Shown piece by piece: positions 56,230 to 64,000 of a stretch of DNA of 64,000 nucleotides. A program made the translations under genes and the position numbers. The notes under the pieces were generated by a model. The model saw only the letters and a program-made list of their open reading frames with translations, was not told where the DNA came from and ran no database searches. Source of the DNA: Lasioglossum baleicum. Its lineage: Eukaryota; Arthropoda; Insecta; Hymenoptera; Halictidae. The first letter of the stretch is position 1. Every line of letters begins with the position of its first letter. Where the stretch lies: positions 16,770,635 through 16,834,634 of the forward strand of contig NC_134929.1 in assembly GCF_051020765.1 (NCBI RefSeq). The letters are read 5' to 3'.

Positions 56230-56667
56230 TTAATTGCGTATCCAACGATTCCACTGCGAGAGATAGAATCAAATTCGAGTCTTACGTTGAAACGAATTTG
56301 CCCATTAAACCCGAACGCTTGACCGGAAGCGAAAGAACGGGAACGATAGTGAAACCATCGTGATAGGCAGCAACCGTCACGATCGAAAAATTGCTCAAGA
56401 CTCTAGAAGACTCGGAAAGCAAAACAGAGCGCGGACACAGCGGCGATTTTCCAATCGAACACCTCATAGAGTTGCGTGCGAGAAATGCTTCGTAAAAGCT
56501 GTTTAGAAAGCGTAACTCGACGAAAAGTTCGAAACACAGAGAAAAGACAGACGTCGAAGTGCGTTTCGCGCGAAAGACACGCGGTGGCTAAAAAGGAGCA
56601 ACAAATAGGGGACGATACGAGCTGTATGTAATTCGATTCCAACAGCACTGTGGCCTTCAACATTCAG
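56230..56667 (+). promoter_or_regulatory. Candidate 5' region of the cysteine-rich gene
   Basis: GC-rich sequence just upstream of the first recognised exon. An ATG at 56485 opens 48 basic codons (MLRKSCLESVTRRK…). A weak donor two codons in (ATGCTTC/GTAAAA) would join in phase to the exon at 56668, giving MLPTTCCPRY as the start. The true first exon is not settled. Confidence 0.3.
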
Positions 56668-59600
56668 CAACCACCTGCTGTCCGCGGTATCCATCGGGAT
56701 CTACGGTCCTGGAGTGTCGTCTCGAAGGTGATCAACCTGTGGCACATGTTGTCCAGGTACCTGCGGATGGGAACACTGCCACCCAGAAGATGTGTCTTCT
56801 AGTGGAAGCGAAACAAACGCCGTCAGGCCCATTATCGAGGTAGGAAGACAGGGTCCCCAGGCAAATAAATCACACGTTGCACCGGTACATTTAGTAACAT
56901 TCGTTTACTTTGATTACTCGCATAATTGTTCGAACACCCAATCACAGTGACTTGTCGAAAACTCGGCCAAATCACTTCAATATTTCAGTGAAGCTAGATG
57001 GACCCGTTCGAACATTTCAGAAACACGTTTCGCAGATTCAATTATTCGTTACAGTCAAACCTGTTTTTGTGCGGTCTTTTTCTATGCGATTTTTATTTAT
57101 GCGGTATACACTCACCGAAATTTCTATAAAGTCACTGTGTTTTGTGCCCGTGCGAAATCAATACGGGCCGGTTTATGTACTTCTTTAAGGCCTGGTTTAC
57201 GTTGTATTTTTGTCCAGAAGAATATAAAAGTTGTTGCACACGTCTTGTTGTTACTGGAAGCTCCAATTCAGCTCGAAATTGTGCTGCATTTTTCCTTTCC
57301 TTAGCTGCAGACCTCATTGATATTGAATGTTGTCTCTTTGACTATTTTTTATTACTACCCTTAAGATGATTTTTTTCCGTAATTTTCACGTAAATTGATA
57401 TAATTATTAATCACAGTATATGACCGATTAGTTTTCTTAGCGATTGCGCGACTAGAGCAGCCCATATCTTTATAAGCATCGATTGATGCTTTTTCTTCAC
57501 TTGTTAGTACTTTTGCTCTCGGTATTCTCATACACGTGAATCAAATTATAACAAACAGGGGATTTCTGTGAGTTCTAAAACTAATACTTTTAGAATATTC
57601 GCAGTTTTCCGTAGTTCTCTGCTCAGAATACAGAGAAACACTAAGTGACTTTATAGAAACTTCGCACGTGTGTTCTGCACCACACAGAAAAAAATCAAAA
57701 CAAACGTAAATAGTAAACATAGCGGTCTATAGAGTACGCAGTCCCTCTATCCGAGTGTCTACAAGGCACAAGACCAGATACGATAAATCAACAAAAAAAT
57801 GGCGATATTTTAAAAATATCTATGAAAAAGAAGATGACTTTATAGAAATTTCGGCCACTGTACATATGAATATCAGATCAGATCAGCAGGATATCTCGGA
57901 AGACATTGTCGTTATCAAAAAAGTGTTCCTACAAAAGTTGTTTGGTATGACGGGCTACATTACGTAATATTATTTGTTTTCTTGTGGGTGGAGTGGCGGA
58001 GGACATTCCATGGTCACCTTGATTTTTTAAAATGGAATGACCTATTTTTTACACCATAGATCGATAGAGTATCAAATTCTGAGTATAAAAGTGTTGACCT
58101 TCATATGTCCTAAACCTAATAGTTAACGTGGTATTATCCAAAGAAGAAAGAAAATTGTTTCGATAATATCTCGTTAACTATTAGGTTTAGGACACATGAA
58201 GGTCAACACTTTTATACTCAGAATTTGATATTCTATCGATCTATGGTATAAAGAACAGGACGTTTCATTTTAAAAAATCAAGGTGTCCTTGGAATGTCCT
58301 CCACCACTCCACCCACAAGAAAACAATTAACACTACGTAATGTAGCCCGTCATACTAAACAACTTTTGTAGGAACACTTTTTTGATAACGACTACGCCAT
58401 CCGAGATATCCTGCTGATCTCATTTCAGCAGGACACCCTGTATACGTATTGAATTATGTACATTTTGAAAATTTCTCCATGTTTAAAATGAGAAATAAAA
58501 ATTTTTTTAAATGTTTCCATGTGTAATTTAATTATTTATTTTGTTTGGAAAGCACTTTCTCGCTGTTTCGTAAAGCTTTGACATATTTTCTAAGTGAGAT
58601 TTTTTTTGTGCGATCCCCCTCCACCGCATAAAAAAAATTTTCGTTAATACGTTGCAAAGAATTATTTGTCATAGCTATTTATGAAGTTTGTGAATCTATC
58701 TACCGCACAAAAACAGGTTTGACTGTACTTTCATTCCACAGCCAAATTCTTCAAAAATTTAGAACACACGATATTCTTCATATTACATATTTGAGTCTGT
58801 TTGTACAGGGTGGGGCGTTATGAACAGGTCGCCTTAATAACTAGCTTGCTTCTGAAGACAGCAGAAAGCGAGTTATTCAGGTGGCCTGTTCAAAACGCCC
58901 CACCCTGTATAATACATTTTCAGCAATTTATGAAATCCGAGTAAATTCGGTGATGCAACATTGATTTAAACTGATGAACAGACTGCGGATCTTTATGCAT
59001 TTATAAAGAAATTGGCTGCAGTAATATAAAACAGTAAAAGATTAGAAAAATTTAAGGATAATGTTGCAATGAAATCAATTTTTATTTTATTCCTGCTTCC
59101 CACAATGAAAGCAGAACATTTTTATTTTGCATAAAGATCCGCAGTCCACTGATGAGACCTGGATTTTCGAATCGCTTTAGAGCAAAACACGAAAAGAGCC
59201 TGAACCGCAATTTTCCTCCTGTAGAGTAATATCTCGACCGCAAGAAGTGGCCAAAGGATACAGCGAGTACCCTAATCGATCACGCGAAAGCTCGCCCCTG
59301 ATGACCTACTGTCTCGAATCGCTGCAGTGTCCAGGAGGAGCGAGCGCGATGGCCGGCAAGGTGCCTACGACGAGTTCGAACCTGGTTACCACGTTAGAGA
59401 CCACCAAAGGGGACAAGGCCGGTAATTGTCCCAGCTCGAGGATCATCTATGGTCCAACGATGGAGAATATCACGGAAGCGTCCAACTGCGTGTCGAATTC
59501 CCGCAATCCGCCGTTGACCTGCATCGATTGCACGGCTTCGTGCAAAGGCACATCGGCGAGGATCGCTCATCAGTGTTGCAACGAGATTTCAGACAGCGGG

Positions 59601-60497
59601 AAAAACTGCTTCGAAACGTCGGTGCCATTGGACGGCGGTTGCCCGAAGGCTGTGGGTTTCCAGGGTCCATCAGCGGACGCGAGCTCGTGTCAGCAGGACG
59701 TCCTTGAAACGCGAGTCGACGAATGTGGACCAAGAACGCGTTTGATCAGCCATCCGCGGGATTGCGGATATTATTGCAGCTACATGGAGTCGAAATCGAG
59801 CTGCGACGGACCGTCATCTAGGATAACTCAGGTGCCGGGCGAGTTGATTTGCGAGGATTCTGGTCTGGCGACTTGTTCAGGTGTTAAGGATTACAGGAAG
59901 AAGAAACCGTCCGCCATCTGCAGAGACATGATTCCTTCGTCGGAGCGCAGGAATGGGCTAGACCCCTCGCAAAACGTGAAACCTACACGCTTCAAGCCAC
60001 GTCCCAGAAAACAGATCCCCTGCAGTAGTCCTTGTCCTCCCGTAGAGAGATCAAAACCGGAAGCGTGTTCAGTCAAACAGGATCAGTTGGATCATGGTGA
60101 CTCCGTTCGGTGCGAACCGATCAAGAGTATAGTTGCACCGGAAGCTAAATTGCTGGACGATCAATGTAAAGCGAACGATGATATTGTTGATGCTGGCTTG
60201 AAGGTTTCGAAGACAACGGCTAGCCAGAAAAATGGAAAGATGCCTTCAACCTCCGAGTGCTCCAACAGCTATGCTCCGAAGATAAAATCGGAGGAATTGT
60301 TGACCTGTTATAGGGATTACGTGCCTCCTAACTTGCTGGACCGCTACGAGGCTTGTCGATCGAAACGGAACGGACTTCAGGATGAGTGCTTCCTGCCTGT
60401 CCCGCGGGCAGTGATCGAGCTCAAGAAGATGGAGGCTGCCGGCCGAACTGATGACGGAGATAAGGGGATGGCGAACAAAGGGGATGCGAATGGATAA
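56668..60497 (+). CDS. Cysteine-rich uncharacterised protein, two exons seen (5' end open)
   Basis: Exon A is 56668-56839 (acceptor 'ccttcaacattcag', donor TATCGAG/GTAGGA); exon B is 59225-60497 (acceptor 'ttttcctcctgtag') ending in TAA. Exon A ends with two bases of a codon and exon B supplies the third, so the frame crosses the 2.4-kb intron intact, giving about 480 residues. The protein has many scattered Cys: CCPRYPSGSTVLECRLEGD in exon A, then CIDCTASCKG, HQCCNEI, CGYYCSYMESKSSC and CSSPCPP in exon B. A basic stretch follows the middle (KPTRFKPRPRKQIPC). There is no membrane segment and no recognised zinc-finger spacing. The C-terminal part is hydrophilic (VIELKKMEAAGRTDDGDKG). A poly(A) signal is at 60867. 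The intron holds a Tc1 relic and two MITEs, the nearest ending 76 bases before exon B. Upstream coding sequence is probably missing. Confidence 0.65.
57132..57531 (-). pseudogene. Tc1/Tc3-type transposase, N-terminal remnant
   Basis: From ATG at 57531 (minus) the frame reads MRIPRAKVLTSEEKASIDAY then GCSSRAIAKKTNRSY, a typical helix-turn-helix DNA-binding start. Stops follow near 57370. A second helix-turn-helix-like part (FRAELELPVTTRRVQQLLYS) resumes in the frame ending at 57132. No DDE catalytic domain follows, so the gene is dead. Confidence 0.8.
57875..58442. mobile_element. Foldback element, ~255-280-bp arms
   Basis: 'cagcaggatatctcgga', 'tgacgggctacattacgtaa' and 'ggtcaacacttttatactca' on one arm are inverted on the other, with a hinge near 58135-58160. 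The right end, 'caggacaccctgta', resembles mariner-type termini (TACAGGGTGTCC). The left end is shorter, so one terminus is lost. Confidence 0.75.
58805..58907. mobile_element. Mariner-type MITE, ~103 bp, TA-flanked
   Basis: TACAGGGTGGGGCGTTATGA at the left and AACGCCCCACCCTGTA at the right; almost the whole element is one hairpin with the centre near 58852. It lies in the intron of the cysteine-rich gene. Confidence 0.88.
58979..59148. mobile_element. hAT-like MITE, 170 bp, next to a splice acceptor
   Basis: CAGACTGCGGATCTTTATGC to GCATAAAGATCCGCAGTCCA, flanked by CTGATGAA and CTGATGAG (7 of 8 match). It ends 76 bases before exon B of the cysteine-rich gene, close to the expected branch-point region. 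Confidence 0.85.
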
Positions 60498-60866
60498 AGT
60501 GAGAGCGCCATGCCCACGATGGTGACACCGTGCTGTAGCCCTGCTTCTATAACAGGCGTGGGCAATTGAGGCAAAACTGTCCCCACCGTAGCGCCCACTG
60601 TCCCCCACCAGCATCCGCCATCGACCACCTGAGAAATCCACGATAAGCTAAGGGAAGAGCTTCTTGAAGACGTGAACCATTATCATTCATTTTTATAATT
60701 GATATTTTGTTTGGTGAACCTCTGGTATTTCTCTGAATGAACCTTCTAATGTAATATGTATGTGTGTAAATATGAGCACGAGCGTGAATGTGCGCGTACG
60801 TGTGAACTTTGTTGTGAAACGTATGTAAGAAAAAGAGAAGATTGTCGTAATGTCTATTTGATAAAG

Positions 60867-60872
60867 AATAAA
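60867..60872 (+). terminator. Poly(A) signal AATAAA
   Basis: Canonical hexamer 370 bases after the stop codon of the cysteine-rich gene. Confidence 0.6.
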
Positions 60873-60937
60873 GAGTCACGTGAAAACCATTACAAAAGAT
60901 TTAGAATTTTTATTAAACCGAATTACTAAGTTATTAA

Positions 60938-61108
60938 TAGACTGCGGATTTTTTTTAATAAACACAGCGGAGGTATTAAATTTAAGCCCACCAGTGTATT
61001 AGTTTCACTTTAATAAGATAATTAACAGAGGAATGAAATTTTGATATGGCTCCTGTGTCTGGCAATCAATGCAAACATTTTTTAGTTTGCATAAAGATCC
61101 GCAGTCTA
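60938..61108. mobile_element. hAT-like MITE, 171 bp, between the two Cys-rich genes
   Basis: TAGACTGCGGATTTTTTTTA to GCATAAAGATCCGCAGTCTA, flanked by GTTATTAA and GTTATTAG (7 of 8 match). Confidence 0.85.
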
Positions 61109-61283
61109 GTTATTAGGTATACATAAACGATTATTTAATCGTTAATAGATGACTAATACTGTAAAAAGAATTGACGATTGGTTGCATTAGTTATTGCCAG
61201 TTTACAAACAACAAGTTTCACTCGTGGCTGTATTACTGTTAAGAAATATTACGTTCATCATTACATATCGACGTTCTATTAGT

Positions 61284-62499
61284 ATGCGAAACAATGTTAT
61301 TTTATTCGACTTTCTTCGAAATCACGTAAAATTTAAAACAGTCACTTTTCAGACGGAAAAATCATTACCTCCCCATCACAGAAAAAAATCGACATCATCG
61401 GTGAAATCGGAGACAAAGGAGAAGAAAGCTGAACCTATTCGCGCGAAGAAGATTCAGTTGAGGCGAGTGAAATCTAGAGAATTGTACTCGGGATCGGTTT
61501 ATATCGACTGCGATTGCTATCATCGAAACGGATTGCAACACGACTGCCCGCGAACTTCTTGCGGCGGTGAGTATTTTATAATGAAATCAATTATATGTTT
61601 TGTGGGGAATAAGTAACGTTCAATCATGTACAAAAAATGTGCAGCTTTTGCAATCTTGTTTCTAAATCAATTGTTAGAAGCAAAATTCAATAAAAATGTA
61701 TCCTTTTCTGAGTTTTTCGAAGCTTAATAATTAGACTGTGGATCTTTATACACAATAAAAATTTTCCAAATCAATTGATACAATCAAGAAATAAATTAAT
61801 TTCATTCTTCAACATTTTTCTAATATCTTAACAATATCGTATTTCACCTATTCATTTCTGAATGCATAAAATCCAGTGAAAGACCAGTGAAAATTGAAAT
61901 GAAAATTTCAGACCTCCATAGAAACGTGAAATAACGTTTATTTTAAGCAACTGCAGTTTCTGTGATTCGGTTCGCGGAAATGTGCATTTCTATGGAAATC
62001 TGCAGTATAGCGATGATAAATAAAGGATTATCTAAATCGGGTTGCAGGTCATCCACCATGCATAGTGAAACCATGGCCCGAATGCGATCTGGGAACGTAT
62101 TTCATGGACAAATGGGAAAAGTACTACGACCATTTAGACACGATACCGCCCACCTCGTTTTGTGGGTCGAAGGAAGCTTGGCTAGCGATTGTCGAGGAGG
62201 AGAGACGAAAACGAGCGAAGGATAAATGTCATGAGGAACTGTTACCGCAGAGTAAGGAGACTGGGAATGGCAAACAGTCCGCAGAAATTGTTCACTCCAA
62301 GAAACTAAAAGATACTGCGTGCGAGCATTCAGTGACGCCAGATGGACTCGCTAAAGAATACGTGATGATCCCTGTAAAAGTGACCTCTAAGGAGATGCAA
62401 AGTGTTAAGAAAGATAAGTCGTCGCCCATTTTTTGTGACAGCGGCTGTCATGGAGATGCTCGATGTTGCTGTGATGGAAACACTGGATCAAAAGACTGA
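61284..62499 (+). CDS. Lys- and Cys-rich uncharacterised protein, two exons
   Basis: Exons 61284-61566 and 62048-62499 join in phase: TGCGGCG/GTGAGT and 'ggttgcag'/GTCATCC restore a Gly codon (…CPRTSCGGHPPCIVKPW…), giving 244 residues to TGA. The start at ATG 61284 is the first in frame. An acceptor, 'acagtcacttttcag', at 61351 offers a phase-0 alternative with an unseen upstream exon. The N-terminal third is highly basic (STSSVKSETKEKKAEPIRAK). The middle is the most conserved-looking part: ELYSGSVYIDCDCYHRNG, then WPECDLGTYFMDKWEKYYD and PPTSFCGSKEAWLAIVEEER. The C terminus ends in a Cys cluster (CDSGCHGDARCCCDG). No signal peptide or membrane segment. I recognise no family. It is on the same strand as the Cys-rich gene 0.8 kb upstream and may be related in role, though the sequences do not align by eye. 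Confidence 0.65.
61732..61875. mobile_element. hAT-like MITE within the intron of the 61-kb gene
   Basis: Left end TAGACTGTGGATCTTTATAC is clear; the right end is reduced to 'aatgcataaaatccag'. It lies wholly inside the 481-bp intron. Confidence 0.6.
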
Positions 62500-62615
62500 T
62501 AATTATTATATAAATTGACACATTCATCTGGACGGCGTTGCGTCAAATTAAACATTTTTTTTACGTAGAAGCGCCAGAGGAATCTATCTATTTAGATAAA
62601 TAATGCAATTGTTGA

Positions 62616-62847
62616 TTACTGCGGATCATTGTGTATATTAAAAATATTCTGCATCGATTGTGGGAAGCAGTAGCTGAATAAAAATTCATTGCACCCCTCA
62701 ATAGACTTTTTACCACGTTCTACCACGTTTTTATTAACTCGCTTTCTTGTCTGCCTGTTTGTTAAAAATGAAGTGGGTGAAATACGAAGAAAATCAATTA
62801 ATCAGTATCACTTCATTTTTATCATCAATGCATAAAATCTGCAGGGT
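62616..62847. mobile_element. hAT-like MITE, degraded ends
   Basis: 'ttactgcggatcattgtgta' at the left and 'aatgcataaaatctgcagg' at the right, with the family word 'ttgtgggaagcagtagctga' between. An AATAAA at 62677-62682 inside it is the nearest poly(A) signal to the stop codon of the 61-kb gene. Confidence 0.6.
62677..62682 (+). terminator. Candidate poly(A) signal inside a MITE
   Basis: AATAAA 178 bases after the stop codon of the 61-kb gene, within MITE-derived sequence. Confidence 0.4.
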
Positions 62848-62976
62848 AGTAATGATGCATTTATTATCCTAATAGAGCTTGCCTTTACTCGAGCTACCCG
62901 ATATTTATTTAAAATAATGGCGAATATAGAATAAAAAAAGCAGAAAATAATTATTTAAATAAAAAAAATTTTTAGT

Positions 62977-63415
62977 ATACCACGTTTTTAAAACGGCCTA
63001 AAAAGTATAAAATAATTTTTTCCAGTCCCGTACAGATTCCGAACCCCATACAGATAATTTAGAAAATTTGTGATTGTGAATTTTATTTTAATAGCTATGA
63101 AAATCCTTGTAAGATTTAAAACGAAAAACGTGGGGCGCAAGATAATATGTAGTAAGGAGTGTAGAGAGTAGCTGCCGTTGAGAAAACTCTCGCACAACAG
63201 TTCAAAATTGTTAGTGATTTAGGTGAACTATTCATGCATCAATTATCTATTGCATGCGCCCCACGTTTTTCGTTTCAAATCTTACAAATATTTTCATAGC
63301 TATTAAAAATTCACAATCACAAATTTGCAGGACTATCTGTATGGGGTTAGGAATCTGTACGGGGCTAGGAAAAATTATTTTACACTTTTCAGTCCGTTTT
63401 AAAAACGTGGTGTAT
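62977..63415. mobile_element. Foldback element, ~175-bp arms
   Basis: 'ataccacgtttttaaaacgg', 'cccgtacagattcc' and 'acgaaaaacgtggggcgc' are inverted at 63250-63415. The spacer (about 63145-63245) is unique. No TSD resolved. Confidence 0.75.
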
Positions 63416-64000
63416 TAAACATTTTTTTTTTAATTTAAATAATTTTTCAATAACAGTGTCATTTCAGGTAATTTTTGGTGGGCTGGAAAAATTGAAACCC
63501 AGGGCTGTAACCCAAATTCAATTTCTACTCCGCCCTCGAACCAGAGATACGAGATATTTCGGTATCCCATTTTCCCTACGCCGGAAATAAAACAGTATTC
63601 TTAGCGTGGACGCGGCAATGTACCGCGACTTCCGGTACACACGTTGGCTTCATTTGTTTCTCTTGGTAACGAGTTTCCAACGTGGAAAGAATCACAAAAC
63701 CTAAATAGCCGCAAATGATTCGCCGTACGTCGCATACGAATTACTCGAAATCCTATTATGGCTGTTTGCTCGGTGATAAATATCCAGTTACTTTTCTTTT
63801 CTTCTAATCGACGCGGCGCCTATGTTGTCTTTCCCACGATCAAAGACAATTGCACTATGTTAATTAAGAAAAACGTACTTGTTCACAGAGCTTCTGAAAT
63901 CTTTTTAATTTAATTAATATTCTCTAGTTACCACACACGACATAGCGGCGCTAGCCTGTCAAAAACACTGAAAATCGCTCAACTTTAACCATTTATAACT
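63416..64000. other. Non-coding stretch at window end
   Basis: GC-balanced in 63480-63850. An acceptor-donor-like 'gtcatttcaggtaattttt' on the plus strand near 63465 is weaker than the minus-strand ones. No gene supported. Confidence 0.3.

Larger units (their letters stand above)
57052..58725 (-). mobile_element. Tc1-type element, 1.67 kb, defective
   Basis: Ends CAGTCAAACCTGTTTTTGTG and its inverse CACAAAAACAGGTTTGACTG are flanked by TA (57050-57051 and 58726-58727). Inside are a transposase N-terminal fragment and a foldback insertion at 57875-58442. The catalytic domain is gone. The element lies in the intron of the cysteine-rich gene, in antisense orientation. Confidence 0.8.

Noticed and set aside
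56503..56802. Minus-strand frames over the first Cys-rich exon (…RYLDNMCHRLITFETTLQ…)
   Set aside because: The minus reading looks protein-like, but the plus strand has a donor that joins in phase to the next exon, so the minus frame is a shadow.
59426..59733. Alternative frames on both strands over the 59-60 kb exon
   Set aside because: Overlap the Cys-rich frame, which has in-phase splice support.

Overview
This window is eukaryotic nuclear DNA, most likely from an insect and plausibly a hymenopteran. The case rests on GT-AG introns, AATAAA poly(A) signals, an AT-rich background broken by CpG-rich blocks, and many short relics of cut-and-paste transposons (hAT, piggyBac-like, Tc1/mariner) plus one Helitron. 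The species assignment is inference. There is no operon structure, CRISPR, rRNA or convincing tRNA.

Genes are sparse. (1) A minus-strand gene at about 35-37.3 kb encodes a 352-residue basic, Ser/Thr-rich protein ending in a single hydrophobic segment (a tail-anchor architecture), with a GC-rich candidate promoter and 5' UTR exon upstream. (2) At 56.7-60.5 kb a plus-strand gene encodes a cysteine-rich protein; two exons join in phase and a poly(A) signal follows. (3) At 61.3-62.5 kb a second plus-strand gene encodes a Lys- and Cys-rich 244-residue protein from two exons that join in phase. I recognise none of the three families. (4) A small ORF at 48.3 kb (65 residues) looks coding. (5) Three short minus-strand exon-like segments (6.4, 54.1 and 55.4 kb) have good splice sites. 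Two of them begin exactly with GTGAGT after a polypyrimidine-CAG, the layout of a recursive-splice site, so the window may lie in the introns of a long minus-strand gene.

The rest is mostly repeats. At least eleven copies or fragments of one hAT-like MITE (ends TAGACTGCGGATC / GATCCGCAGTCTA) are scattered throughout; four have perfect 8-bp target duplications and two more match at 7 of 8. Two piggyBac-like MITE families end at TTAA (one begins CCCTTTGCACTCG, one begins CACTAAACCTACC). Long foldback elements lie at 9.4-10.0, 17.3-17.6, 49.4-50.0, 57.9-58.4 and 63.0-63.4 kb. A mariner relic at 23.1-24.0 kb carries a broken transposase whose end is duplicated in inverted orientation. Separate Tc1-type transposase fragments lie at 37.9 kb (C-terminal) and 57.1-57.5 kb (N-terminal). 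A 588-bp Helitron lies at 47.4 kb. Tandem arrays occur at 0-0.4, 4.3-4.8, 4.9-5.1, 7.7-8.3, 11.3-12.6, 12.9-13.3, 38.8-40.3 (12 x 125 bp), 44.0-44.8 and 52.8-53.9 kb.

Several insertions are nested (hAT MITE in piggyBac MITE at 8.1-8.5 kb; Tc1 foldback in piggyBac MITE at 49.3-50.0 kb; piggyBac MITE in mariner at 50.7-51.4 kb; mariner in hAT MITE at 23.0-24.1 kb), which gives a relative order of transposon activity. The cysteine-rich gene pair is itself interleaved with MITEs in introns, between the genes and over a candidate poly(A) signal.
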